DNA from: Sphingomonas sanguinis
GTDB taxonomy: Bacteria; Pseudomonadota; Alphaproteobacteria; Sphingomonadales; Sphingomonadaceae
DNA: 63,110 bases
Assembly (NCBI RefSeq): GCF_001476905.1
Contig: NZ_LDTE01000021.1
Location: forward strand, 1 to 63,110
Direction of reading: 5' to 3'
The position numbers and the translations under genes are program-made. How positions within the stretch are numbered: the first letter of the stretch is position 1; every line of letters starts with the position of its first letter. A model generated the notes under the pieces. That model was not told the DNA's origin, searched no databases, and saw nothing but the letters and a program-made list of their open reading frames with translations. Of the stretch, positions 1-8,449 are shown piece by piece.

Positions 1-2
1 AA

Positions 3-62
3 CTCGCTGTCCCTGTTCTTCCCGGCGTCGCCATCGCAACCGCGCTCGCATTCTGGCTCTGA
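3..62 (+). CDS. C-terminal tail of a membrane transporter (partial)
   Basis: Only the last 19 codons of a gene entering from the left edge are present. They read LAVPVLPGVAIATALAFWL and end in TGA. The peptide is entirely hydrophobic and ends like the last membrane helix of a permease. It resembles in layout the end of the ArsB encoded further right ([19 protein letters not shown]), so an ArsB-like or related ion pump is possible, but 19 residues cannot settle the family. Another reading frame is also open across this stretch. Confidence 0.35.
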   Translation, partial: LAVPVLPGVAIATALAFWL

Positions 63-324
63 TTGAGTCTCAGCCCTAAGACGGCTAATGACTGTCCGGC
101 CTGCGCTGCTGCTAGCTGTAATACCTCCCCTCCAAACATGAATGAACGTCTGAGGTTGGGGAGCGACGAAGATCGCGCGAATGACTGCAATTGGGTCAAT
201 TATTCCATGCTTGGCATAGGCGTGTCGCCGCTAGGGGCATCTGCCGATGGCCGCGTATCGGTTGGAGTATCGGGCGGGGCAGCGGCCCGCATCTCGCTGG
301 GTGCACAGCGGCGTAAGTTTTCTT

Positions 325-821
325 CCTCCTGGATCGACGCCGCCTTTACCCCCCGCGAGCATCGCTCACCCGCGCAGTCGGCGCGGCTTGCGGAAAGCGA
401 CCAACTGGTGGCCGAACTGCTTGCGGCCGACCTACTGGTGATCGGCGCCCCGATGTATAATTTCGGCCTGCCATCACAGTTGAAGGCCTGGATCGACAAT
501 ATCGTCCGGGTCGGGGTGACCTTCGGGTTCGATCGATCGCGCGATGGCGAGCCATATTGGCCGATGCTGCCGCGCGGCAAACGGCTTGTCATCCTGTCTG
601 CGCGCGGGGATTACGGTTATGATCCGGGTGGGCGCTTGGCGGCAATGAACCTCGTGGAGTCGAGCTTGCAGGTTCCGCTCGACTATGTCGGGCTGACCGA
701 CAGCCATGCCATTGCGATTGAATATGACGAGTTCGCCGACGAAAGGCTGGCGGCTTCGATCGCAACGGCCGAGCAGGCGACGGATGAATTGGTCAACGAA
801 CTGGCCTCGACCTATTCCTGA
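325..821 (+). pseudogene. 5'-truncated FMN-dependent NADH-azoreductase
   Basis: From about base 330 the reading frame matches the AzoR/NAD(P)H-quinone reductase family (flavodoxin fold, FMN cofactor, two-electron reduction of azo dyes and quinones). The diagnostic stretch GAPMYNFGLPSQLKAWIDN and the later SARGDYGYDPGG loop are present, and the C-terminus is complete. The normal N-terminus, which carries the first beta strand and the phosphate-binding loop SSPRG-S-S, is missing. The frame stays open back to a TTG at 63, but the first ~85 residues are low-complexity and unlike the family. About 165 of the usual ~200 residues remain, so this is probably a decayed gene truncated by a rearrangement. 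The stop codon lies inside the first copy of the island's palindromic repeat. Confidence 0.7.
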
Positions 822-865
822 TCAGGAACGGCCAGGTCATTCCCATTGGGATCGAGTTTCGGGAC
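815..865 (+). repeat. Island punctuation repeat, copy A
   Basis: First copy of a ~50-63 bp palindromic intergenic repeat. It starts with the perfect palindrome TTCCTGATCAGGAA (815-828), which overlaps the azoreductase stop codon, and continues with CATTCCCATTGGGATCGAG and a GTTTCGGGA end. It is shorter than copies B and D in its middle. It ends 107 bp before the next start codon. Confidence 0.75.
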
Positions 866-972
866 TGCCGTCTCGCCCGTATGACTCGATGCGGGAATCG
901 ACAACGTGGCTATGGTCATTAACCACACCAACACGGATTTGAAATCTGCCTGCTAATAGTTAGAGGGTAAAT

Positions 973-1320
973 ATGCTACGCCCGTTTATCCCCGCGCGCG
1001 ATCATGGTCGATCCCGATCGTTCTACGAAGCCTTGGGCTTTCTGGTCGAATATGCTGACGATAGCATAGCCGTCATGTCGAACGGCGACGGGAGCTTCCT
1101 CCTTCAAAACTTTTATGTGAAGGAACTGGCTGAGAATTTCATGGTGCAGCTGGTGGTTTCGGACTGCCAGGAATGGTGGCATCGCCATGATCCCGCAGCC
1201 GTGGCAGAACGGTTTGGCGCGCCAGCTCCGACAGCTCCTGCGGTTCAGCCTTGGGGTTTGACCGTCGGCTTCGTCCAAGATCCTTCTGGAGTGCTGTGGC
1301 ATATAACCGAAAAATCGTGA
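973..1320 (+). CDS. VOC family (glyoxalase/bleomycin-resistance-like) protein
   Basis: A 115-residue protein of the vicinal-oxygen-chelate superfamily. It opens with LRPFIPARDHGRSRSFYEALGF, one beta-alpha-beta-beta-beta unit typical of this fold, and ends with the usual FVQDPSGVLWHITE strand. Bleomycin-resistance-type members bind a drug or act as metal-dependent lyases, but the substrate here is unknown. A GAGGG ribosome site lies just before the ATG. The gene stands alone between repeat copies A and B, like a one-gene module. The family assignment is firm; the function is not. Confidence 0.85.
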   Translation: MLRPFIPARDHGRSRSFYEALGFLVEYADDSIAVMSNGDGSFLLQNFYVKELAENFMVQLVVSDCQEWWHRHDPAAVAERFGAPAPTAPAVQPWGLTVGFVQDPSGVLWHITEKS

Positions 1321-1357
1321 TGACCTGTCCGCAGCGCCGCGAATACACTTTCCGGCT

Positions 1358-1420
1358 TTCCCAATAGGGAACGATCCGCGAGACGGCCGGGGCATTCCCA
1401 TTGGGATCGAATTTTGGAAA
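1358..1420 (+). repeat. Island punctuation repeat, copy B
   Basis: Second copy of the palindromic repeat: TTCCCAATAGGGAA (1358-1371), then a GCGAGACGGCCGGGGC core, CATTCCCATTGGGATCGA, and a degenerate right end TTTTGGAAA. It lies 38 bp after the VOC stop codon and 105 bp before the next start codon. A weaker echo (TTCCCAAAACCGATTTGCGA) follows from about 1431. Confidence 0.8.
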
Positions 1421-1524
1421 CACGACTGGCTTCCCAAAACCGATTTGCGAGACGCCTTTTGAGAAAGGGCTGTGAGACCGATTGCCTCAGTGACACTTCC
1501 CATATGCACAGCTAGTTAGCCTCC

Positions 1525-1935
1525 GTGCAGGCCGTCCGGCAACTTCTCGCGCAACGCCATTTTGCAGTGTTGCTGTGCGCGGCGACGCTGCTGCTGAAGC
1601 TGCTGGTCCCCACCGGCTATATGATCGACAACGCGTCCGGCCGCATGACCGTCACGATCTGCTCCGGTTTCGGTCCGGCGACCATGACGATGGACATGCC
1701 GGGGATGCACGGCGACATGCCCGATCAAGGCAACTCGAAGGATCACGGCAAGGCGGAAATGCCCTGCGCGTTCTCGGGAGTGTCGGCCGCGATGCTTGGG
1801 CCGATCGATCCCGTCCAGCTCGCCGCGCTGATCGTCTTTATCCTTGCTCTCGGCCTGATCGCTACCATCCCGCCAACACCCTCACGTCCGGCCTACTTAC
1901 GGCCTCCATTGCGCGGACCACCTGCCCACCTCTGA
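1525..1935 (+). CDS. DUF2946 family membrane protein
   Basis: A 136-residue protein with the DUF2946 layout. An N-terminal hydrophobic helix (LLCAATLLLKLLVPTGYM) is followed by a short periplasmic segment beginning with a conserved-type ICSGFG stretch, then a second membrane helix (about 95-115). The loop is rich in Met and His (MTMDMPGMHGDMPDQ, then DHGK), which suggests binding of a soft metal such as copper. The start is GTG: an in-frame TAG lies four codons upstream and no earlier start fits. It sits 83 bp upstream of a TonB receptor and probably forms a unit with it and the PepSY protein. The metal is inferred from composition and context only. Confidence 0.75.
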   Translation: MQAVRQLLAQRHFAVLLCAATLLLKLLVPTGYMIDNASGRMTVTICSGFGPATMTMDMPGMHGDMPDQGNSKDHGKAEMPCAFSGVSAAMLGPIDPVQLAALIVFILALGLIATIPPTPSRPAYLRPPLRGPPAHL

Positions 1936-2018
1936 CCTGTCATTCCGCGTCGCTTCTTCAGGCGCGTCCATGAATTGCGACCCACGCTCTCGGCGTTGGG
2001 CCGGTCAAAGGTATCATA

Positions 2019-4238
2019 ATGCTTCGAACACACCTTCTGGCGGGTGCGGCTGCGCCCTGCCTACTGCTCGCTTTCCCGACCGCCGCACAGGTGCGCGGCG
2101 CCGATGCTACAGATGACCGCACCGATGCGACAATCGTCGTCACTGGCCAGCGCGATCCGCTGAAGCTCGATGATCAGGTGCAGGCGAGCAGCCGCCTCGG
2201 ATTGTCGATCCGGGAGACCCCGGCGAGCGTCGAGGTGCTGACGCAGGACGATCTCCAGGTTCGCGGTCTGCGCACCGCGCGCGAGACGTTCAACGACGTG
2301 GTGGGTGCTATTGCCGGCAACGTGCCGGGCAACCCGGCCGTCGTCTCCTTACGCGGTTTCGCCGGCAACACCGTGTCGATCCTTCAGGACGGGGTGCGTA
2401 TCTCTACCTCCACCGTCGTCCAGCGCGACAGCAACAACTGGCACTACGACCGGATCGAGGTGCTGAAGGGACCGGCCTCGGTCCTCTACGGCGAGGGCGC
2501 GCTGGCCGGCGTCATCAACAAGGTGACGCGCAAGCCGGTGCCGGGCGAACGGCATCTCGACACGCTGCTGTCGGTCGGGAGTTTCGACACGGTGTTCGCA
2601 GCCGGCGGGGTCAACCTGCCGGTATCGTCCACGATCGCGGTGCGGGGGGACGCCAGCTACCAGCGGTCGGACAGCCTCTACGACGTCGATAACAACGACA
2701 CCTTCTCGGCCGGGCTGACCGCGAGCGCGCTATGGAAGCCGAGCGATCGACTGTCGCTGCTCGTCGCCGTCGATCATTTCGAGGATCGCTACGACGCCAC
2801 CTATCAGGGTCTGCCGCTGATCCCTGGCCAGTATGCGCTACGCCCGACCGATGCCGTCACGACGGCGAACGGCCTGGTCGCGGACCGCGCGCTGCGCCGC
2901 CGTAACTACAATCCCCAAGGGGCCTATTCCGGTGCCGACGAGACCACGGTACGCTCGCGGCTCGACTGGTCGATCGGCAGCGGGTGGACTTTCGCGCTCG
3001 ACCTGACCGGTTACACTGCGAAGCGTGCGTTTCTGCTCGCCGACAGTCAGACCTTCGTCGCGCCCACCGCGGCGTTCCCGAACGGCAGCTTTCGCCAGAC
3101 CTATCAGGACTTCCGCCACGATCATCAGTTCTGGAACGCGCGCGGGGTGATCGGCAACGATCAATCGATCGCGGGCCTGCGCAACCGCTTCAGCCTCGGC
3201 GTCGAACACAACGACACCGATTTTGTCAGCCTGCGTCAGACGGCCTCCACTTCGGCCCTTCCGGCGGTGGACGTGCGCAATCCGGCCATCGTGCCGCTGC
3301 CTACGGGGACGGCGATCTTCACCGCCGGCAACGTCACCTTCGATTCCAAACTGAAACAGACCTCCGTCTTCGCGGAGGATGCGCTGAACCTGACGTCCAA
3401 ATGGTTGCTGGTCGGCGGGGTGCGCTGGGACCACATGGAGCTGGACCGCGCGACGATCCAGAATGTCACCGGTGCGGTCGATCGAAACAGCCCGACGTTC
3501 GATCCTGTCTCGTGGCGGGCGGGCACGACGTGGGACGTGACACCTGGCCTGACGCTGTACGCGCAATATACGACAGCGGTATCGCCGGTGTCCTCGATCC
3601 TGCTGGCCTCGATCGCCAACAGCCGCTTTCGGCTGACCAAGGGTCGCGCCTACGAGGCCGGATTCAAGGCGACCGCATGGGGCGGGCGAGCAAGCGTCAC
3701 CGGTGCGGCCTATCGCATCGAGCAGCGCGACATCCTGACCCGCGATCCGAATAACCCAACGCTGACGGTGCAGGGCGGGCGGCAGTCGTCGCAGGGCGTC
3801 GAGCTGTCCACCGTCGTCTCGCCGGCGAAGGCGCTGCGCCTGTCGGGCGGCGTATCCTATACCGACGCGCAATATGACGACTTGTCCGAGCTGGTGGGGG
3901 GCGTGAGGATCGACCGGAGCGGCAACCGCCCGATCAACGTCCCTTCGACCACGGTCAACGCCTCGGCGCTTTACACCATCGCCGACAAGGTGACGGTGGG
4001 CGGGTTCCTGCGACACGCCAGCGCCTTCTACACCGACACCGCCAACACCATCCGGGTCGCCGGACACACCGTGTTGGATGCCAGCCTGTCGTTCCCGGTC
4101 GCACCGCAAGCAACCCTGACGCTGCGTGGTCGGAATCTGACGGATGCCTTCTATGGCGAATACTCCGGCTACCCGACCACCAACGTCTATATCGGCGCGC
4201 CGCGGTCGTTTGAGGTGGCGCTGGCGACGCGGTTCTGA
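2019..4238 (+). CDS. TonB-dependent outer-membrane receptor (siderophore/metal type)
   Basis: A 739-residue outer-membrane receptor. The signal peptide covers residues 1-23 and a TonB-box-like ATIVVTGQR follows at about 38. The plug domain (about 60-170) includes VSLRGFAGN, LQDGVRI and DRIEVLKGPASVLYGEGALAGVINKVTRKP, and the C-terminal beta barrel ends in VALATRF. These are the marks of the ferric-siderophore receptor class. It overlaps the next gene by one base (TGATG), so the two are co-transcribed. No FUR box was seen upstream. Association with a Met/His-rich DUF2946 protein and a PepSY protein suggests a chelated metal as substrate, iron or copper. Confidence 0.9.
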   Translation: MLRTHLLAGAAAPCLLLAFPTAAQVRGADATDDRTDATIVVTGQRDPLKLDDQVQASSRLGLSIRETPASVEVLTQDDLQVRGLRTARETFNDVVGAIAGNVPGNPAVVSLRGFAGNTVSILQDGVRISTSTVVQRDSNNWHYDRIEVLKGPASVLYGEGALAGVINKVTRKPVPGERHLDTLLSVGSFDTVFAAGGVNLPVSSTIAVRGDASYQRSDSLYDVDNNDTFSAGLTASALWKPSDRLSLLVAVDHFEDRYDATYQGLPLIPGQYALRPTDAVTTANGLVADRALRRRNYNPQGAYSGADETTVRSRLDWSIGSGWTFALDLTGYTAKRAFLLADSQTFVAPTAAFPNGSFRQTYQDFRHDHQFWNARGVIGNDQSIAGLRNRFSLGVEHNDTDFVSLRQTASTSALPAVDVRNPAIVPLPTGTAIFTAGNVTFDSKLKQTSVFAEDALNLTSKWLLVGGVRWDHMELDRATIQNVTGAVDRNSPTFDPVSWRAGTTWDVTPGLTLYAQYTTAVSPVSSILLASIANSRFRLTKGRAYEAGFKATAWGGRASVTGAAYRIEQRDILTRDPNNPTLTVQGGRQSSQGVELSTVVSPAKALRLSGGVSYTDAQYDDLSELVGGVRIDRSGNRPINVPSTTVNASALYTIADKVTVGGFLRHASAFYTDTANTIRVAGHTVLDASLSFPVAPQATLTLRGRNLTDAFYGEYSGYPTTNVYIGAPRSFEVALATRF

Positions 4239-5365
4239 TGGCCGCGCACCCGCGATCGGCAGCGACGTGCGCGCGTATCCTCGTGCGCCGCGTCCATCTG
4301 TGGCTGGGTTTGAGCCTGGGGCTGCTGTTCGCGGTACTGGGCCTCACCGGGTCGGCGCTGGTGTTCTACACCGGCATCGATGCCGCGCTCCATCCGGTGG
4401 TCGAAGCCGGACCGGGTGATGTGCCGCCTGGTCTAACCTCGCCGGTATGGGATCGCGCGCTGGCGACCGGGCGTGCCCGCTGGCACCATCCGGGCGACAA
4501 GTGGACGCTGGAGGTGACGGGCGAAGGAGGGCCTATTCCCGCCCGCTACTACCCGGCGTCCGGGCAGGGGCATCACACCGATCGGATGATGGTCTGGTTC
4601 TCGGGCGACGGCACCCGGATCGTTCGTGCCGAGCCGTGGGGCGGCTATCTCATGAGCTGGCTCTACCAGCTCCACATGGCGCTGCTTGCCGGCGACCTCG
4701 GTGGTCAGGTGGTAGGCTGGTCGGGCGTGGCGATGCTGGTGCTGCTCGTCAGCGGCATCGCGGCGTGGTGGCCGCGTGGAAGCTGGCGCAAGGCGCTCGC
4801 CTTCAAGCGCAACGCCGCACCGATCCGCCGACTGCGCGACCTTCACAAGCTGTCCGGCCTGTGGAGCATGGCGCTGTTGTTCGTGCTGGTGGCGACAGGC
4901 GTGCTGCTGGCGCTGCCCGCCGTCACGCAGGCGTTGCTGGCTCCCGCGACCATTCCCGCGCCGAAATCGGCAGGAAGAAGTGATCGCCAAATCGCGATCG
5001 TCGAGGCGCTCGATGCAGCCCATCAAGCCCTACCGGACGGTCGCATCGTCTTCATCGACATGCCAGGTGACGGTGATGCACCGATCCGGGTACGGTCGCA
5101 GGTGCCCGGTGATCCGCACCGGCGCTTCCCCGGCAGCTACGTGTTTATCGACCAGTTCTCCGGTCGCGTGCTGGCCGTGCATGATGTTCGCCGGGCCGGC
5201 ACCGGCACCGCCGTGGCGAGCTGGGTCCGCACACTACACGACGGCACGGTGGGCGGGGTGGCGACCCGCATCCTCGCGGTGTTGATCGGCTTCGTCCCGA
5301 CGATCCTGATGGCGACAGGCATCCTTCATTGGCTTCGCCGGCGAAAGGCTGCACGCACGGTTTGA
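4238..5365 (+). CDS. PepSY-associated TM helix protein
   Basis: A 375-residue inner-membrane protein with four predicted helices (about 20-45, 150-180, 205-230, 345-370). The large periplasmic loop between helices 1 and 2 and the one between helices 3 and 4 carry the PepSY-type segments. Helix-flanking motifs VHLWLGLSLGLL and RDLHKLSGLWSM are typical of the PepSY_TM family, whose members are often linked to siderophore receptors and thought to reduce or release iron in the envelope (FoxB type). It is translationally coupled to the receptor by a TGATG overlap. Its role here is inferred from this pairing. Confidence 0.88.
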   Translation: MAAHPRSAATCARILVRRVHLWLGLSLGLLFAVLGLTGSALVFYTGIDAALHPVVEAGPGDVPPGLTSPVWDRALATGRARWHHPGDKWTLEVTGEGGPIPARYYPASGQGHHTDRMMVWFSGDGTRIVRAEPWGGYLMSWLYQLHMALLAGDLGGQVVGWSGVAMLVLLVSGIAAWWPRGSWRKALAFKRNAAPIRRLRDLHKLSGLWSMALLFVLVATGVLLALPAVTQALLAPATIPAPKSAGRSDRQIAIVEALDAAHQALPDGRIVFIDMPGDGDAPIRVRSQVPGDPHRRFPGSYVFIDQFSGRVLAVHDVRRAGTGTAVASWVRTLHDGTVGGVATRILAVLIGFVPTILMATGILHWLRRRKAARTV

Positions 5366-5382
5366 CTGGCTTGGCGCCAGCT

Positions 5383-5446
5383 TTCCTAATCAGGAACGTC
5401 TGCGAGACCGCCGCGGCGTTTTCACTCGGGATCGCCAAACGGATCG
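5383..5446 (+). repeat. Island punctuation repeat, copy C
   Basis: Third copy: TTCCTAATCAGGAA (5383-5396), a GCGAGACCGCCGCGGCG core, then a diverged TTTTCACTCGGGATCG. It lies 17 bp after the PepSY stop codon and 106 bp before the arsR start. It is the most degenerate of the long copies at its right end. Confidence 0.65.
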
Positions 5447-5529
5447 ATAGCGGCCCTCACGGAAGTATATCGCGGGGTGAATGGCGAGACACCAAATTCA
5501 CGAATAAGCAAGCGAGAGTAGTGCTGCCT

Positions 5530-5555
5530 CATATATCTGCTATGCTGGATATATG
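5530..5555 (+). promoter_or_regulatory. Predicted ArsR operator overlapping the arsR start codon
   Basis: A perfect 8-bp inverted repeat, CATATATC (5530-5537) and GATATATG (5548-5555), with a 10-bp spacer. The right arm contains the arsR ATG itself (5553-5555). Within the spacer TATGCT (5541-5546) could be a -10 element, which would start the transcript at or near the ATG. The dyad placement fits autorepression by ArsR. Confidence 0.7.
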
Positions 5556-5885
5556 GAAAATGATTCGGCTATCGTTGCGCTTGGGGCGTTGGCGCAGGGA
5601 ACGCGCCTGGATGTGTTCCGTCTGCTGGTCCGCCACGAACCCGATGGCATGGCAGCCGGCGAAATAGCCCGTCAGCTCGACGTTCCGCAAAACACCATGT
5701 CCGCGCATCTCGGCATCCTTGCTCGCGCCGGCCTGGTCCGATCAGAACGCCATAGCCGATCAATCATCTACCGCGCTGACCTCGACGGCCTGCGAGCGCT
5801 GACCCTGTTCCTCGTCAAGGACTGCTGCGCCGGCTCGCCCGAACTGTGCGCCCCGCTCATCGCCGAACTCGCTCCCTGCTGCTGA
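5553..5885 (+). CDS. arsR: ArsR family arsenic-responsive repressor
   Basis: A 110-residue winged-helix repressor that releases DNA on binding arsenite or antimonite. The recognition helix region is ARQLDVPQNTMSAHLGILARAGLV (about 39-62). The classic alpha-3 ELCVCDL metal site is absent. Instead Cys91, Cys92 and Cys99 (in DCCAGSPELC) match the C-terminal three-cysteine site known from Acidithiobacillus-type ArsR, and two more cysteines end the protein (109, 110). The start is placed at 5553 because the N-terminal helix is complete from there. It leads an arsR-arsC-arsB-arsH operon, with 13 bp to arsC. Confidence 0.92.
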   Translation: MENDSAIVALGALAQGTRLDVFRLLVRHEPDGMAAGEIARQLDVPQNTMSAHLGILARAGLVRSERHSRSIIYRADLDGLRALTLFLVKDCCAGSPELCAPLIAELAPCC

Positions 5886-5898
5886 AAGGACGCCCGGA

Positions 5899-6339
5899 AT
5901 GACCGACAATGCGCCCGTCGATGTCATCATCTATCACAACCCCGAGTGCGGCACGTCGCGCAACGCGCTGGCGATGATCCGCAATGCCGGCATCGAGCCG
6001 CATGTCGTCGAGTATCTGAAAACGCCGCCCTCGCGCGCGCTGCTGGCCGAGCTGATCGACCGTGCCGGGATCACCCCGCGCGACCTGCTGCGCGAGAAGG
6101 GGACGCCCTACGCCGAGTTGGGCTTGGGCGACACGTCGCTGTCCGACGACGCACTGGTGGACGCGATGATGGCGCATCCGATCCTCATCAACCGGCCGCT
6201 GGTCGTCTCGCCGCTCGGCGTCAAGCTGTGCCGGCCATCCGAAGCCGTCCTCGATATGCTCCCGACCGGGCAGCGCGGCGCGTTTGCCAAGGAAGACGGG
6301 GAACAGGTGGTCGATGCTTCGGGCCAGCGCGTCGCCTGA
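5899..6339 (+). CDS. arsC: Arsenate reductase, glutaredoxin-dependent
   Basis: A 146-residue cytosolic enzyme that reduces arsenate to arsenite with glutathione and glutaredoxin. The active-site motif [10 protein letters not shown] carries the nucleophilic Cys17. The [12 protein letters not shown] and [11 protein letters not shown] segments, which hold the conserved arginines of this class, are intact, as is [12 protein letters not shown] near the C-terminus. Length is usual for the family. The gene follows arsR and overlaps arsB by one base (TGATG), so the arsenite made is handed to the pump encoded next. Confidence 0.95.
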   Translation: MTDNAPVDVIIYHNPECGTSRNALAMIRNAGIEPHVVEYLKTPPSRALLAELIDRAGITPRDLLREKGTPYAELGLGDTSLSDDALVDAMMAHPILINRPLVVSPLGVKLCRPSEAVLDMLPTGQRGAFAKEDGEQVVDASGQRVA

Positions 6340-7625
6340 TGCTCCTTGCCGTCCTGATCTTCGTGACGACGATCGCGCTCGTCATCTGGCAACCCAAGGG
6401 CCTCGGCATCGGGTGGAGCGCGATGGCCGGGGCGATCGTGGCGCTGCTCGCGGGCGTCGTCACGCTGTCCGACGTGCCGGTGGTATGGGGCATCGTCTGG
6501 AACGCGACCGCCGCGTTCGTCGCGATCATCGTCATCAGCCTGTTGCTCGATGAAGCCGGGTTCTTCGAGTGGGCGGCGCTGCACGTAGCGCGCTGGGGCG
6601 GTGGGAATGGTCGTCGGCTGTTCGTCCTGATCGTGCTGCTCGGCGCAGGCGTGTCCGCGCTGTTCGCCAATGACGGCGCGGCGCTGATTCTGACGCCGAT
6701 CGTCATCGCCATGCTGCGGGCGCTCGGGTTCAAGGATAAGGCGACGCTGGCATTCGTCATGGCGGCCGGGTTCATCGCCGACACCGCCAGCCTGCCGCTG
6801 GTCGTGTCGAACCTCGTCAACATCGTGTCGGCCGACTTCTTCCGCGTCGGGTTCGGTGAGTATGCGGCCGTGATGGTGCCGGTCGATCTGGTGTCGATCG
6901 CCGCCACGCTGGGCGCGCTGTTGCTCTTCTTCCGGCGCGACATACCGCAGGATTACGATGTGGCGGCGTTGCGTGCCCCTGATGCCGCGATCCGGGACGC
7001 CGCAACGTTCCGCGCCGGATGGATCGTGCTCGCCCTGCTGCTCGCCGGCTTCTTCTTGCTCGAACCGCTCGGCGTGCCGGTCAGCGCCGTGGCCGCTGCC
7101 GGTGCGGTCCTGCTGCTGGTGATCGCAGGGAGGGGCCACGTGATCCCAACGGCCAAGGTGCTGCGCGGCGCACCGTGGCAGGTCGTGATCTTCTCGCTCG
7201 GCATGTACATGGTTGTTTATGGCCTGCGGAATGCCGGCTTGACCGATCATCTGGCGACACTGCTCGATCGCGCCGCGCAAGGCGGCGTGTGGAGCGCGGC
7301 GCTGGGTACGGGCGTGATAGCGGCCGTCCTGTCGTCGGTGATGAACAACATGCCGACCGTGCTGGTGGGCGCGCTGTCGATCGACGCCGCGCACGCGACA
7401 GGGGCGGTCAAGGAAGCGATGATCTACGCCAACGTGATCGGCTGCGACCTCGGCCCCAAGCTGACGCCGATCGGCTCGCTCGCCACGCTGCTGTGGCTGC
7501 ATGTCCTGGGGCAAAAGGGCGTCAGGATCGGATGGGGCTATTATTTCCGTGTTGGCGTCACGCTGACTGTGCCTGTCCTGCTCATCACGCTGGTGGCGCT
7601 TGCTCTGCGAATTGGGATTGCCTGA
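6339..7625 (+). CDS. arsB: Arsenite efflux permease ArsB
   Basis: A 428-residue inner-membrane permease of the ArsB/NhaD superfamily with about 10-12 helices. It exports arsenite or antimonite using the proton-motive force. Recognisable stretches are [42 protein letters not shown] and [16 protein letters not shown], then [21 protein letters not shown]. The frame is open well upstream, but the start is taken at 6339 ([14 protein letters not shown]), where it overlaps the arsC stop (TGATG) and gives a normal first membrane helix. The stop overlaps the arsH start in the same way. Confidence 0.93.
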   Translation: MLLAVLIFVTTIALVIWQPKGLGIGWSAMAGAIVALLAGVVTLSDVPVVWGIVWNATAAFVAIIVISLLLDEAGFFEWAALHVARWGGGNGRRLFVLIVLLGAGVSALFANDGAALILTPIVIAMLRALGFKDKATLAFVMAAGFIADTASLPLVVSNLVNIVSADFFRVGFGEYAAVMVPVDLVSIAATLGALLLFFRRDIPQDYDVAALRAPDAAIRDAATFRAGWIVLALLLAGFFLLEPLGVPVSAVAAAGAVLLLVIAGRGHVIPTAKVLRGAPWQVVIFSLGMYMVVYGLRNAGLTDHLATLLDRAAQGGVWSAALGTGVIAAVLSSVMNNMPTVLVGALSIDAAHATGAVKEAMIYANVIGCDLGPKLTPIGSLATLLWLHVLGQKGVRIGWGYYFRVGVTLTVPVLLITLVALALRIGIA

Positions 7626-8371
7626 TGCCTCTCCGCGACCTTGCCGACCCCGATCATCTGCCCGCACTGGACCGGCGCTATGCGCGCGACCGGCCCGCTC
7701 TCGGGCTGGGCGCTGGCGATCCGCCGCCCCGCATCCTGCTTCTCTACGGATCGCTGCGGGAGCGGTCTTATTCGCGCCTGTGTATCGAGGAGGCGGCGCG
7801 ACTGCTCCGTTTCTTCGGCTGCGAAACGCGCATCTTCGATCCCGCGACGCTGCCGCTACCCGACCAGCATGCTGGCGACGATCATCCGGCCGTCCATGAG
7901 TTGCGCGAACTATCGATGTGGTCGGAAGGGCAGGTATGGTGCAGCCCCGAACGCCACGGCCAGATTACCGGCATCATGAAGCTGCAAATCGATCATCTGC
8001 CGCTCAGCATGGGCGGGATGCGCCCGACGCAGGGCCGCACGCTAGCGGTAATGCAGGTGTCGGCCGGATCGCAATCATTCAACAGCGTCAATACGCTGCG
8101 CGTGCTGGGCCGTTGGATGCGGATGGTGACGATCCCCAACCAGTCGTCGGTCGCCAAGGCGTTCGCGGAGTTCGATGAAGCCGGCCGCATGAAGCCGTCG
8201 AGCTATTACGACCGGATCGTGGACGTGATGGAGGAACTGGTGCGCTTCACCGTCCTGTTGCGCCCGCATACCGCGCAACTGGTCGATCGCTATTCGGAGC
8301 GAAAGGAAGCCGGTGTGCCGATCAACGCCGCCGCAGACCTGTCCAGCATTGCGACCTCGCCGCAATCCTAA
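7625..8371 (+). CDS. arsH: ArsH, NADPH-dependent FMN organoarsenical oxidoreductase
   Basis: A 248-residue flavodoxin-like protein. Known ArsH enzymes use NADPH and FMN to oxidise trivalent methylated and aromatic arsenicals to less toxic pentavalent forms. The FMN phosphate loop [13 protein letters not shown] is near residue 39. The family core [18 protein letters not shown], then [13 protein letters not shown] and [14 protein letters not shown], is intact. The frame is open further upstream; the start at 7625 is chosen for its TGATG overlap with arsB and normal family length. It closes the ars operon, and repeat copy D begins 6 bp after the stop. Confidence 0.94.
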   Translation: MPLRDLADPDHLPALDRRYARDRPALGLGAGDPPPRILLLYGSLRERSYSRLCIEEAARLLRFFGCETRIFDPATLPLPDQHAGDDHPAVHELRELSMWSEGQVWCSPERHGQITGIMKLQIDHLPLSMGGMRPTQGRTLAVMQVSAGSQSFNSVNTLRVLGRWMRMVTIPNQSSVAKAFAEFDEAGRMKPSSYYDRIVDVMEELVRFTVLLRPHTAQLVDRYSERKEAGVPINAAADLSSIATSPQS

Positions 8372-8376
8372 CGGCG

Positions 8377-8440
8377 TTCCCGATTGGGAACGGCCAACGA
8401 GACGGCTAGGGCATTCCCATTGGGATCGAGAATCGGGAAT
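8377..8440 (+). repeat. Island punctuation repeat, copy D (best-formed)
   Basis: The most complete copy. TTCCCGATTGGGAA (8377-8390) is followed by a CGAGACGGCTAGGGC core, CATTCCCATTGGGATCGAG and AATCGGGAA. The outer arms TTCCCGATT (8377-8385) and AATCGGGAA (8431-8439) are exact inverted repeats, and an inner GGGAA/TTCCC pair can also form, giving a nested cruciform. It separates arsH from the oppositely oriented GNAT gene. Confidence 0.85.
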
Positions 8441-8449
8441 GTGCGACCT

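Noticed and set aside
5946..6338. N-terminal extension of arsB overlapping arsC
   Set aside because: The extra 131 codons are out-of-frame arsC; the ATG at 6339 gives a normal first helix and TGATG coupling.
6108..7667. A 519-codon minus-strand frame opposite arsB
   Set aside because: Composition is Gln/Arg/His-rich without domains; arsB on the plus strand is complete and coupled to both neighbours.
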